Source: Anticarsia gemmatalis (lineage: Eukaryota; Arthropoda; Insecta; Lepidoptera; Erebidae). From it: a stretch of DNA of 64,000 nucleotides. The notes under the pieces were generated by a model. The model worked only from the letters and a program-made list of their open reading frames with translations, did not search any database and had not been told where the DNA came from. Both the position numbers and the translations under genes were made by a program. The stretch's first letter is position 1. The number at the start of each line of letters is the position of its first letter. Positions 47,032-59,024 of this stretch are shown here, piece after piece. The DNA lies in NCBI RefSeq assembly GCF_050436995.1, contig NC_134767.1, positions 9,610,001 through 9,674,000 on the forward strand, given 5' to 3'.

Positions 47032-47147
47032 CCCCCGGTTTCTGAGGTACATTAAGCGGTAGTTTATCTATTCAATAGCGTTAAAACTCATATAAAAAAC
47101 GCTATTGAATAGATAAACTACCGCTAAATGCACTCAGAAACCGGGGT
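47032..47147. mobile_element. Fold-back MITE, same family
   Basis: Near-perfect arms, TTA target duplication; about 116 bp. Confidence 0.8.
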
Positions 47148-47554
47148 TTAAATCGTTATTTAAGTACAAGCCGTAGTTAATATTGCCAACCTTTTACCTT
47201 AAAGTGAAAGTATTAGAAAGTAAACATTGGCTGCATCGATACTGAATAACATAGTAAATTGTACACTTGAGTAATAGTATAGTGCAGACTATGGGTTCGA
47301 TGTCCAGTCGTTACCGTTTTTTTGACTATGTCTATTATAGAGCAGTGACAATAATGTGGACTCAGATTGGATTCCCGAGTCGTGCTAAAGGGCTTTACGG
47401 TTTATTTTCGGATATTTACTTCTATCAATAAAAGTTTAAAATGTTTAGTTACATACTGGATATCTGACGTGAGGTTTCAGATTCGATTCCAGAAATTTAG
47501 ACATGAGCGTCGAGAGAGATGAATCAATGAATTATTAAGAAAGGGGATTACTTA

Positions 47555-47681
47555 CCCCCGGTCTCTAAGTACATTTAGCGGTAGTTTATCTATTCAATAC
47601 CGTATTTTTGTATGAGTTTTAACGCTATTTAATAGCGTTCAATAGATAAACTGCAGCTGAATGTACCACAGAAACCGAGGG
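47555..47681. mobile_element. Fold-back MITE, same family
   Basis: TTA on both sides; a small duplication of TAGCGTTCAATAG near the centre. Confidence 0.8.
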
Positions 47682-49437
47682 TTAGGTATACTTAAAAACT
47701 TATTCTCTTGACAATAGAGACCAGAGTCTAAATTTATTTCTTAAACTATTTTTTTTGTTACACCAGGCTTCAATTCACTCAAGTTTATTGTTAAGCGAAG
47801 TATAGCAAATCAAAGTGTAAAACAATAAACTTATTTATGACAATAAAACAATATATTTGCATTGGAAAGTGTCCACGATACAGGAAGCCAATATCCTCAA
47901 GCACTTGTAAATGTCGAGGGAATTACTGTTTTATTGACAACTTGATAGCCAATAAGGTATTTTATTTTTATTACTATGTTATATCTGAAGGTAAAAGGTA
48001 GTAAAGGTATATAGACACATTTCACTATTTATAATGCACTTCGAGATGACCTATACAAATCTAGTCACGTACAATTTAGATAAAAAAAATGTTTTGATAA
48101 AATCTTGTTTTGTCTGTTTTCGCGTTCACATCTTAAACTATCTCAATCCTGAATTCCATGAAAAACAATCAAGTGGTTAAGCCGTAAAATCGAAACATAC
48201 AGACAGACAACCATCTGCCTAACAGTTTTTATAAGTGTTAAATTAAATAAATGGCCATATTACTTAACTTTGTACAATTTAATATTTTAGTAAAAAGCCT
48301 AAAAGGTTTATGGCAACCCGAGAATAAAACCCTTGAAATAAAAAACCTTTTAATTGGGAATAACACACACCACATGGCTTCGAAAACCAAAACAATCCAA
48401 AAATATGAATCATGTCAAATTACTCTAAATTGCAATTAACGTACGAATACAAGTTATAATTAGTATAAACAGGTGTTTTAACGTTTAATATAAAATAAAT
48501 ATTTACCTCAAATTGTAAACACGCGCAAATCCTCAGGTATCATGTTATTATCACAACTTATCACTGATTCGTTGTTAATATCACTTAATTACATATTTTA
48601 TCACTTAAAAAATGCGCTTATCACTTCAAACAATACTAATTTATCACTCAAAAATGCACTTACACTGAGAATCCTGGATTATCACACAGAATACTTTGTT
48701 CGCCGGGAAATCTTTTCATGTGAACGAAATCGCGGATAGAACCTAGTAGTATTATAATCTCTCTTTAGTCGTCGTAAACACTGGAACAAAAAAAAACACT
48801 CCAATCTTTATAACAAGAAATTGTTCCTTGTTTGTTTTAATTTCAAAAATATTTGGTTTATTTTCAAATAGTAAAATATTTTTTTATTGTATTTTCACTC
48901 AGTGTTATAATATATCGGCATAAAATAATAAAAAGTTGAGGGTGGATGTATATTTGCTACTCTCTCATACAAAAACTACACAACAAATTTTGATAAAATT
49001 TGGCACACATACAGTTTAAAACCTGTACTAACACACACAATACTTTTTATTCCGAAAATACTTTCGACACGATTTTTTTCCGAACAATACTTTTAAGTAA
49101 TTTTTGTAATTTTATTTCGTCGTCCGTATAGCGCGCCGTCAGAACGGTTACTAAAGCATTTTGTCGTAACACGGTGTGTTACTTTCCTGAGAAGCACTTA
49201 TTTAATTAAGCGTAATGTTATATTGTGTTATTTAATTATTATTGTTATAAATATAGGTTATTTGGTACAGTTGCAATAGGTACTGTTGAAAGAACTAAGT
49301 TCTATATCTATCTGGGTTGAGTCATTTGGTGAAATAAATAGAATAGGTAATGTATTTCATTGGTGATAATGTAAGGAAATTTAAAAAAAAATGTTTGTAT
49401 TGTGATAGGTACTAACTATTCAATTGACTTTCTCTGT
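47682..49437. other. Gene-free
   Basis: Degenerate Helitron 3' end at about 48735-48748 and an old fragment at 48930-49060. Confidence 0.45.
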
Positions 49438-49450
49438 GGTCTGGACGGAA

Positions 49451-49491
<41 letters not shown>

Positions 49492-49510
49492 TCTGGACGG
49501 AAGTATATAA
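49438..49510. repeat. (TA)n array between duplicated flanks
   Basis: About 19 TA units (49452-49489), with TCTGGACGGAAGTATATA on both sides. Confidence 0.9.
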
Positions 49511-49618
49511 GACTGAATATCAGGATATCTCCTCTGCAATCGCCCCCTATCACAAAGGGCTAACATTGTTAACTAGTTAACGGCGAATCGTGGGTATATT
49601 TCATAAATAAATAAAATA

Positions 49619-49926
49619 AATTTAACCCATTACTGTCCCACTGCTGGGCAAGGGTCTCCTCCCGAAATGAGGAAGGGGTTAGGCCTTGAGTCCACCACGC
49701 TGGCCAAGTGCGGGTTGGGGACTTTGCATGCCCTCAATAAATGTATTAAACAAATTTAGGCATGCAAGGTTTCCTCGCGATGTTTTCCTTCACCGTTAGA
49801 GCATGTGATAATTATTTCTAATACACACATAACTTCGAAAAGTCATTGGTGTGTTGCCTCGGGTTCGAACCTGCGACCACTTGCGTGGGAGGTGTCAACT
49901 TATACCACTCGGCTATCACTGCGGCT
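49619..49926 (-). mobile_element. tRNA-headed SINE (S5), full length
   Basis: Reverse strand: AGCCGCAGTGATAGCCGAG head with A box, GCAGGTTCGAACCCGAGG B box, GCATGCAAAGTCCCCAACCC, and a TGGGACAGTAATGGGTTAA 3' end with an A/T-rich tail. Confidence 0.8.
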
Positions 49927-50392
49927 ATAAAATGTGTGTTCACGTTAATCACTTAATTTAAGTTTAATAGTATTTCATATCGCTCTACCTTCACGTTTGG
50001 CGATGACAGCCGATGAGTATGTATGTACTATAAACTGATTTACATGGATCATACCTTTGCAAAAGATTCCATTAAGTTTATACATATTATACGTTACAAT
50101 ACTTTATTATGAAAACTCGTTATTTTTATGTTTTAAAAACCTTTTATACTTCAAGGAGCAAGTTAATAAAGTTCAAATCAATATGTTTGCTATTTTACGA
50201 GTACTCTTAAAAGATTGGTTCGAGAGTGAAATGTCAAGAGTGCGAGTACATAAGTAAGGTATTGAAAACCATATTGATGGTAGTAAGGACAGGTCATCCT
50301 GATTATTTAAACTTATGAATTCACGTGGTTCTGTTTGCATATAAATCAACTTTATTTTTAATAGTTGTGGATTCGACCAGCACTTACCACTA

Positions 50393-50515
50393 TGGCTAGG
50401 TTCTGAGGCAAATATAGCGGTAGTTTATTTATTCAAACTGCCGTGTTTATACGATATTAAACGCAATTGAATAGATAAACTACCAATAACTAAATGTACC
50501 TTAGAAACCAGGGGT
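50393..50515. mobile_element. Fold-back MITE, degenerate copy
   Basis: GGTTCTGAGGCAAATATAGC...GTACCTTAGAAACCAGGGG; same arms with more mutations. A single arm also lies at 6424-6473. Confidence 0.7.
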
Positions 50516-51078
50516 AAGTGCACATAGTAAGTATAATCATTGGATTGTAGTTGAAAAATCGTCGAGGCGATCAAAAAGATTGGCCAGGCATTACCAGCTC
50601 TTCTCATTGGCACTACCTTCCGAACTGGCGTTAAGTTCACCTACTTTATTTTACCATCGAAATTATCTGTACTTGACAGGTTACATGGTTTAAGTTCGGC
50701 CATTTTCATAGTGAACGAATTAGTGATTTCTGTTTAAAAATATATGGATCTGGATAATTTTCGTCAGTGCTTTAACGTGTCTGCCTGGCCCTGTATATTT
50801 AAAAGTAACATTTACAAGTGTTTATTTCTAATATCTACAATATAACTTCTTGTTTAGCATCAAAGACAATCATTCGTTCCGCTATTATGTTCAACCTTCG
50901 CGGTTTGCGAATGAGCCATGAGTGAACTATTCACATTGAACGTTGAATGTTATCGAACAAAAACTGAGGAGTGACCACAAATTGTAGGTGAAACTTATTT
51001 CTTTATAGGATAATGATTGTCTACTGTAGTAAATCTTAAAGTTTCTACGGAAATGCTACGTTAAAATCAATCAGTATC

Positions 51079-51550
51079 CTTCGGTAAGACTGGTTGTCAT
51101 ACTTTTAAGTTTCTGACTGCTGGTAACGACCGTCAAAGATGTTTGAAAATAACAGCCGGGACCCACAATTTTGCGTGCCTTCCGAAAACACGGATTTTTT
51201 CATTTGTCGTATGGTCAGTGGTCAACCTAGTGTCAAAGTCGTTCAAGCCGCCCAAGAGGCCTTTGACGTGGCTTAACGACTGTTATCTTAATTGACAACA
51301 ACCGGGACCGACATTTAACGTGCCCTCCGAAGCACGGAGACGCCCAGTTCAAATACCACTATGCGGTCACCCATCTATGGAATGACCGCGCCAATGGTTG
51401 CTTAACCCACAGATCGTTTACCGACCAGTGAGCGCAACTGGCTATGGGCGCCTCAAACACGAAAACACGGAGAAACTCGTTATGTATAAGATACAACCTC
51501 AGCAAGCGTAGCTTAACCTCAGAGATCCATCCGCGCGGCTGTTGTTGACT
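51079..51550 (-). mobile_element. S2 SINE interrupted by S1
   Basis: Reverse-strand S2 in two pieces (51079-51194, 51460-51550). It shares the CCGTGTT..CGGAAGGCACG core and CCGCGCGG head end with the pair at 44848-45255. Confidence 0.65.
51195..51459 (-). mobile_element. 5S-headed SINE (S1) inserted in an S2 SINE
   Basis: Full-length reverse-strand S1 flanked by 12-bp target duplications CGAAAACACGGA at 51183-51194 and 51460-51471. Both flanks belong to an S2 SINE, so this is a nested, datable retroposition. Confidence 0.85.
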
Positions 51551-53055
51551 TTAGCCAAATAAGTATAGTAATAAATAATAATTCAAAGAGACAATTAAAA
51601 TTCTTAACCAAATTAGTGTTCACTCTACTAACCGAGACATTATTTTGGCAAAAAATATAGCAAATTGATTTGTCACTGATTCTAAGACGGTGCCGTTTGT
51701 TATAACAGCCGTGACGTTTTGCTACTGAAATAAAACTTTTTTTTTTGACAAGTAGGAGGGAACTTGGTTGATCTTTACAACCGAATGCCTGCCTGAAATG
51801 TTGAGGGGAAATAAGGGTAAAGTCAAAGTCAGTCAAACAAGTATTTGAAATCGTCATAGTATTTTTAATATATCACCGTTTCGGAAAAACTGTTGCTGAT
51901 CAGATGAAATGAAAAGAAACTGCTGTGAGTTTCTGCAACAGCAAGCAGTAGAAATTCGGGTTTTTAGTATAGAAATTTTGGATATAGGTTTACCTGGGGA
52001 AGTTTTTAGTCAGGCAGGCGACTGGCTATAAAAACATGAGGCCAATGCTTCGACGGCATGTTTTGTTGATAAGGAATACATACCGATACCATACATCCGA
52101 ACCTACATAAAATGGAATAAGGACAGACAAAAAATAATTTTGTATATAGGTAGGAACGAGACGTTGGAACACTGCAGCTTTGAGGAAGGAGTTCGTGAAG
52201 GCTGCAGCTGTGGCTCGGGTAGGTTTTGATCGCATGCCCTGAATGGCTTTACTCTATCATCGGCAATACTCATAGGTAGAGATATCTCTGACCTAACAAA
52301 AAGTAGATAAAAATAAATGTTATCGATGTTATTTATTAAATCAGTTATAACCCGACAGACACACGTTGATTGCGTTTGTCGACGGATGTGTTTGAGCGAG
52401 CGTCCTTCGTAACTTGACGGAGTTACATAACGATTCGACAGTTAATTGGTGCATGTGTTAATGGTAAAGTCACACTTTGGATATTACTCATTCTAACTAG
52501 ACTATTTTTACTCTTCTAAAAAAATTTGAATATTTTTGCATCGATTTTAAGTTTCTATATCCATCGTTCACTTTTGCTTATTTATGTAAATTTGAGCTGA
52601 GTTGTTATTAAACAAAATGCAACCCTCATGAAACTCTCTTATGGCCTCTGTGTGATAAAGTTTCCATTATTTTGAACAAGTTATTTTTCTATTAATAATT
52701 GAAAGAACTACTTAAATAACGATACAGTCATACATTGATATTTGACTGTATCTGTACTAAATTCTGAAGGTTAAATTCAGTACGTTAATCAAAACCTCAG
52801 CAAGTACAAAGTTTACGAATATTCCTAGCCATTTTACCAAACGTCCAAACTGTCGTTTTAACCACAACAAACTAGAAGCACGTTAACCGAAGGTGACAAC
52901 TGTCAATAAAGATTAAATACAAGCGAAGGTGTTCGGTGCAATCTGACGTTTCCTACATGATTATCTAGAGCAATCACTTGTATGTTAGTGATGCACACGA
53001 TATATCGATCTTTTAAAGCATTTTGCCTTTTTTAATATACAAACATTTATATTTT
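51551..53055. other. Mostly unrecognised, possible LINE remnant
   Basis: The minus-strand frame at 52026-52235 has a GC-richer stretch with CTGCAGCTTTG and GGCTGCAGCTGTGG, possibly a retroelement ORF end; not identified. Confidence 0.3.
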
Positions 53056-53152
53056 TATAACTTTTAAACTCTCGCGTTGCATGTTTAATGTATAATAGAA
53101 TACGGGAATTAACGCGAACACGCATTTTACCTTAAAATGCCTAACGTTTCGT
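53056..53152 (+). repeat. Single-arm copy of the fold-back family
   Basis: The sequence from ATAACTTTTAAACTCTCGCG to CTAACGTTTCG matches the arm plus extension of the 57.6-kb palindromic insertion in opposite orientation, then diverges. Confidence 0.75.
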
Positions 53153-53679
53153 CGCATTTCGTCATTTATGTTTTTGACAAAAAATGGCTTTTTAGAATCA
53201 AATAATGATGTAAATTAGTATATCAGCAGTATAATTTTTTTGATCATTTTTTATATTAAGGTACTAAATAAATAAAAGGCCATTATGTTATAAGCGCTAG
53301 TGTGTACGATTATATTGATGACGAGGTCTCGCTTTCGATACCCGGGTCGGAAACTGCTATTGAGATTTTAAAATGTACTTTTGAATACTTTGAACTAATT
53401 TGCCAATGGTCTTTGGTAACGAGTATTAGATGTAAGCAACGCTTTAAAGTATATAAAACGGGGTAAACTATCATGACAAAGGTAACTTAACTTGACATTT
53501 TTTAATAGATCTTAACCATCCGAGTTGTTTCAAAAGTAAAAAAAAATATATTTGGTTACATATTCATTCAAACCAATTACTAAGTATTTAAAAAAAAAAC
53601 GATTATAGATATTTTGTAACTGATATCTCGATTTAGCGATGTTTTTCATTACGATATCGATATAACATCACTAGTGTCA

Positions 53680-53815
53680 ACAACGTTTGCCGGTGACGTA
53701 TGACGTTATAATTGGATTATAATTGGATGTTAGAGGGACGAAGGCGGGCGGAGGGGAGGGGTGCGTCGTCGGCAAATGTTATTGGGACAGCTACGTGTGA
53801 TTGTAGATGGATTGT
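53680..53815. promoter_or_regulatory. GC-rich island, possible promoter or enhancer
   Basis: GGTGACGTATGACGT, GGACGAAGGCGGGCGGAGGG and GTGCGTCGTCGGC stand out from 70% AT surroundings. A plus-strand GAG|GTAAAC follows at about 53824. No coding frame. Confidence 0.25.
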
Positions 53816-53859
53816 TGAAGATAGAGGTAAACTAGTTAAGTGATTAAGATATTAATGTC

Positions 53860-55458
53860 ATGTGACAGTAGTTATTATGCTCGTATATTTATTAATTTTA
53901 TTAATCAATAACCAATTATTTTTAGTATTTTTATACATGTTATACCCAAAAGTGTTAGCAGCGGTATATGAAATACTCTCCTATAAAATTAAGGGGTTGA
54001 AATATCACCTAAAATATAAATTTATTAAAATATTATACAGATGTCTTGAAGACGTATTTCCGAGAGCTTAACGTAGTTTTACAATATTTTTTACCTATAA
54101 GTACATAGCATACTTTAGAACATCAAATTAATGTGTAAGTACTTATTATTCTGTGGTATTGCATATTGCATACATGCAAGCGCATTTTGGAAACGACAAA
54201 ATCATTTTTGTAAAACCGATTTCACGTTCATCTAATAAGTCGTAAATTTTCGTTATAGCAATTGTATTATGCATCACATTCCTGATTTTTTCTAATGATT
54301 TTACATCCATCATATTCTTTCCTCTTACAGCCAGCTCTATAAACCATCAATCTTCCTTATAAACGTCTATCCATAAATGTGTGAACTATTTCCACCACGA
54401 TGTCAATTCTTTGATAAGATCAGAATCTAACGACCGTCAAATAGCATTCTATTCAACACCAAACACAACATTACTGATACACACAATATACTAGAGTTTA
54501 GTGCAATTTTGAACCTTAATGTCTACGGCATAAGAAAGACAGTATTTTTTTTAAAGTGAATGGCTTATTTGGTATTGATCATGTATTTGATCCGATCAAA
54601 GATAATTGGTGTAAAATAGTTATGTCAATGAGAGAAACCTTCAAATAGGTTTAACGCGATTTTTATGAAAATATTCGCAAACACGCATAGACCAGGGTCT
54701 GGTGGCGAAAAATAAGGCTGTAATTATAGTGTAATATCTAGTTCAAATTTATTACGAAGGTTGCATAAATTATTACCATAACCGGGCTGCTCTCCAAGAA
54801 AAAATACAGAATATGCCACAATATTTACGAGATTAATAACCCATCTAACTTTAACAATAAACTTAAATTGAAACTTGAATAACTTGAAACAATTATAGGC
54901 GCTAGCCGCTTCGATTTCAAGACTGATATTTTACGATTTGATTTGAAATGTGGTACAGCTCCTTAAATATTTTACTAATAGAATTATTTAAATAAACCCA
55001 CCCATTAAAGTTGGATGTAGTCAAAAAATTAGGGATGTGTTAATAAATAGCCCAAGAATTAGATGGTGAATTTGCATCCCTAAAAACTATTTTAAAAATC
55101 TTCAAGCTCTCTGTATTGTATCATACTATTTTAAGATACCTGATTGTAACATTATTTTCAATCCAAAGGCAATTTAAAAAAGGTCATACTCATGTAATAA
55201 ATCCTTTTAACACTTCCTTTACTTCAATTATTTGTTCTATATAAGGTACTTATTAGTACGAACGAGTGTCTCTACATTAGCAATAGGATTTTTTGTTAAA
55301 ATTAATCCAAGTATGTGTGATTTTATTGTGTATTGTATCTTGTTGTACGATTAGTTGATCAACATGTATTAAAGTTGATCAACTAATGAATGAAAAAGTT
55401 GACCTTTTTGTCTGAAGATCATCTTAATGAAAATAAAATAAAAATCCTTTAAAGTATA
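53860..55458. other. Gene-free
   Basis: AT-rich. An inverted ATTAGTTGATCAAC pair at 55350-55363 and 55374-55387 belongs to the TGATCA cluster. Confidence 0.5.
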
Positions 55459-55704
55459 TCCATACTAATATTATAAATGCGAAAGTTACTCTGTCTGTCT
55501 GTCTGTCTGCTACTTAATCACGCCTAAACTACTGAACCAATTTGCATGAAATTTTTTATGGAGATATTTTGATATCCGAAAAAGACATATCATCACGCTA
55601 CGATGAAAAGGAGCAGAGCACCAGTAAAAAATGTTTACAAAAACGGGGAAAAATTTCTCCCATTGCTCTTATTGGACGCAAGCGAAGTTGCGCGGGTCAG
55701 CTAG
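55459..55704 (+). mobile_element. Hybrid non-autonomous Helitron (B start, A end)
   Basis: Same B/A junction as 7904-8153 and the same TTGGACGCAAGCGAAG variant at the 3' hairpin, so this is a propagating hybrid family. Confidence 0.8.
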
Positions 55705-57090
55705 TTTAAGATAAACGTAAGACGTAGCCATTTGAACTTCTCGGTGTGGAACCAAATAGTGTCTCTTGACTTGTTTGATTCAACCATTCTATAGTTTCCA
55801 TACACAAATAAGCAAATTTTTATTTAAATTTAATAATATTTTGATGTCTAGTAAGCTGTTACAACAAGGACAGAAACACTATTCCGTTTTCATTAGCCAT
55901 CAAACCACAGTTTTTGCCTAATAAGAAAAAATCTTCTTATTTTTGTAACAAATAGTATTTGTATTTAATGTGATTTGTTGCTATTGTTAATGTTTAAGGC
56001 TCTGGCTATGACGTCATTCTGATGTCTTGATACGCGTACTAGCGCCTACTGCTTTTATAATAGCATTTAATTACGAGATCAATGAAATTATATTCTCAAG
56101 AAAACGTAAAAATATGTTCAATACACTACAATTCCTTATTTATTTAAGTATCTTTTCATGTTACTAAATATGTATTTTTTTCTAACGCAATTAATTTCAT
56201 AAGATTATAATATTTTCTTGAAATCATCTACATTATTGTAACACCAAGGTTAAAAATAAAAAACAAACAGATTCTTACGCTAAATTAAATTTATTATAAA
56301 ATATAACTTTATAGGTACATCAAAAATATATACATAAATTACTCTGATCGTTGATCAAATAGTCACATTGTCGATTTGATCAAATTGATCAACCACATTG
56401 ATCAACATGGTCAGGTCAGTAATTTTGATCAATTTCAAAATTACTAAAATGACTTTTAAAAACATCGATTTTCGTGATTTTTTTTTACCAAAATACACAG
56501 TCTTACGTCCTCTATAAAGACGGGATAATTTTGGTAAAATTTATTAAACATTTTTGTCTTGAACTAGAAATAAAATTTGAAAAATAAATATAATATTTTA
56601 TTTCTAGTTGGAGATCAGTATTATGTTGTTCCGTGGTACTTTGACTTACAATACTTGGTACTTTGTAGCTTTAACTTACAACTTAGGATATATCTACAAT
56701 TTTTGATACTTTATCGTTGGTTGGTAACAACATTATTGTCAAAATTATTTGAAAGAGCAATGTTAATTTAATTGACATTATGAATCTTAGTAAGAAGAGT
56801 ACAAATTCGTTTCAAACCGCGAAAAAATAAATTGACACATTAAACAAAGATAGATTTTCGCTCAAAATTGAAACGAATTTTAAACCGTCCCCACTGATCA
56901 CTAAGAATCAAAATGCTTACTCAAATATATAAAACAAATTTAAAATTGCTCTTTCAGACAAATTTGCCTGTAACAAACAGCAGAAAAACCGATCTACATC
57001 ACGATAAACAACAGACTAGTCAATCTTTAAATGCATAGCCTTAACCCGCCAGTTCTACTGGAAGACTGTAGCATTACAACGAAAGTTCAA
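55705..57090. other. Probable 3' UTR and downstream region of the PPxY gene
   Basis: AT-rich. TGATCA cluster at 56350-56432 and a minus-strand AATAAA near 56290 suggest the transcript may end here, a 3' UTR of about 0.8 kb (inference). Confidence 0.35.
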
Positions 57091-57329
57091 TCACGTGCTT
57101 GTGACTGTTGGTCGCTCGGGGACTGTCTGACTGACTGACTGACTGACAGGCTCTTCGTTTCTGACTGTCTCGTCAATAGTTCTGACGGTGGTCTCGTTGG
57201 CTGCGGCTGTGCTTGGCTGCATTTGCTGCGCTAGGGCGGTGGCTATGGGCTGCGTGATTGGCTGCTGGACTGGATAGTTCGGGTAGTGGATGCCCACTAC
57301 TTCTTCGTAGCTAGGCGGTGCCATGCATT
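57091..57329 (-). CDS. Shared last coding exon of PPxY membrane-protein gene
   Basis: This is the common terminal coding exon. It follows a pyrimidine-rich TTTCAATTCCAG acceptor, completes a Glu codon, then reads C-M-APPSYEEVVGIHYPNYPVQQ and a low-complexity Gln/Thr/Ser/Pro tail, stopping at TGA (57091-57093). The second PPxY motif (PPSY) is at residues 102-105 of isoform A. PPxY followed by acidic residues is a classical ligand for WW domains, for example in Nedd4-family ubiquitin ligases (established knowledge). The C-terminal SQSVSQTV segment is encoded by a CAGT tetranucleotide repeat. The 3' UTR probably runs left from here; an AATAAA on the minus strand lies near 56290. Confidence 0.8.
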
Positions 57330-57564
57330 CTGGAATTGAAATAAAGAAAGGTAAGTAAAAATTTTGATTTTTGAGCGTGTTGGTATTCTCTTGTTCTAAG
57401 CTAAGCAGCAGTTCTAAGTTTTCGGTTTAAGTTTTAAAAGTAACTTCAGCTGTTTTTTCTTTCTTCGATTATTATTAGGACCCCAAAAAGTAATGTGTAA
57501 ATTACTTTGAATTTTAATAGAAATGGCGAAGAAGTTTCAGTTAGATTTGACCACTATCAGTTAA

Positions 57565-57793
57565 TGTATAATAGAATACGGGAATTAACGCGAACACGCA
57601 TTTTACCTTAAAATGCCTAACGTTTCGGCGCAGGTTGCACTCGCCGTGGTCCCAGGCAGACTGCTGCCTGGGACCACGGCGAGTGCAACCTGCGCCGAAA
57701 CGTTAGGCATTTTAAGGTAAAATGCGTGTTCGCGTTAATTCCCGTATTCTATTATACATTAAACATGCAACGCGAGAGTTTAAAAGTTATGAT
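57565..57793. mobile_element. Palindromic fold-back insertion with 13-bp target duplication
   Basis: Arms 57561-57659 and 57664-57762 are perfect 99-nt reverse complements around a 4-base centre. The right side continues to 57793. CACTATCAGTTAA occurs at both flanks (57552-57564, 57794-57806), a 13-bp target-site duplication. A single-armed copy of the same sequence lies at 53056-53152. The long target duplication favours target-primed retroposition with inversion over a cut-and-paste element. It sits in intron 2 of the PPxY gene. Confidence 0.7.
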
Positions 57794-58090
57794 CACTATC
57801 AGTTAAGTCTAAAACTGATCAATAGTTAAAAAGGCAACATACAAAACACTAATCAGAGCTTATACTTCGCTTATTAAAGCGCCCATTTGAATGGTAATAA
57901 AGAAAGAAACGTTAATTACCAGTCCAGTTTTACAAAATGTGACTTATAACTATGACAACTCTACTAGACGCAGCCTGTATCGGGGCTATCAATATATAAA
58001 CAATTGCCTGATCGGACTACAGTCGACCTGGGTAACTTTGAATCATTTGGGTAACATTGACAGTGGGAATTTGAACTAGTTTCGATTTTA

Positions 58091-58173
58091 TTTTCATATG
58101 AAACCAACACAATTGATGAAAGTTTGCAAAACTAAGATAAACCTTTATCAATTGTGTTGGTTTCATATGAAAA
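58091..58173. repeat. Perfect 27-bp inverted repeat in intron 2
   Basis: Arms 58091-58117 and 58147-58173 are exact reverse complements (27 nt each, 29-base spacer) within the intron between the shared exons of the PPxY gene, about 90 bases after the 5' splice site. It could fold into a stable pre-mRNA hairpin. No TE termini recognised. Confidence 0.85.
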
Positions 58174-58259
58174 GAATGAAATTGATTGACAAATTGACCT
58201 TAGTTAACTTAAACTTAAAATGTGCTAATTTATTAATAATACAAAAGGTCTGGACTCAC

Positions 58260-58385
58260 CATATTTGGGTGGTGGAGGTAAGTTGGAAGGGCTGGCGTAG
58301 ATAGTTGGCTCGTGCTGGCCCAGAGACGGCCTGGCACGGGACCCCACATACACTCGTCTCTGCTGCGGATTCCGCGTTTTTTGTC
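58260..58385 (-). CDS. Shared middle coding exon with first PPxY motif
   Basis: This 126-nt exon lies between TTTGTTTTCAG and G|GTGAGT, with phase 1 at both ends. It encodes a juxtamembrane basic segment (QKTRNPQQRRVYVGSRAR), then SLGQHEPTIYASPSNL and PPPPKY. The PPKY (residues 94-97 of isoform A) is the first PPxY motif, only eight residues from the second in the next exon, so the pair could bind tandem WW domains. The basic cluster directly after the membrane span supports a cytoplasmic tail by the positive-inside rule. It joins in frame to all three upstream first exons and to 57091-57329. Confidence 0.8.
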
Positions 58386-59024
58386 CTGAAAACAAACAAA
58401 AAATAATGTTAGTTTAATGTATTTTAGTTACAAAATATAAGGTTTGGAAAGGATTTGTGTCAATTTCACGTGAATCTATACATGTCGTAACTTGTTTAGA
58501 GAATGAATGACTAAGACTAATTATAATTAGATTGAAATCAATCAATGATATTATTTTAATCAGGTAAATGAAAATAATAATCATGATATCAGCACTTTTG
58601 GAGAATAGGTACCTTAATTTTATTTTTATAAATTACATTATTAAACACTTAACTAAAGAGGTTATTGTTACGCAATGATTAAATAGCTGCCACGTTACTT
58701 TCAATGTGTTAAAATAATATGTCATGTTTCAGACAAATATTATAGAATCAAAGTAGCCTACCACTATCAATATAGAAAGTAACTTGGTGTTACAAAGTTC
58801 CTAAAACATATACAACCGCTAAATAGTTAGAAAAAAATAACTAAAATGGTGCCTTTGAGGCAATTTATACTGTTAGGAAAAATATACGTGGCCATTCTAC
58901 ATTTTATAATTAATCATGTTTATGTCAACTTTCAGTACAACACAGAAAAGTATTTCATGTTAATTTTATTTTGTAAACAAATAATTAATTGAATGCTATA
59001 AAAATTACGATTATAAATTGTTAC

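Noticed and set aside
53862..54071. 69-codon plus-strand ORF rich in Ile/Leu
   Set aside because: AT-rich sequence gives hydrophobic codons by chance; poor start context, no splice signals.
57126..57147. Repeat as a non-coding satellite
   Set aside because: It lies inside the supported coding exon and keeps the frame, so it is treated as coding.
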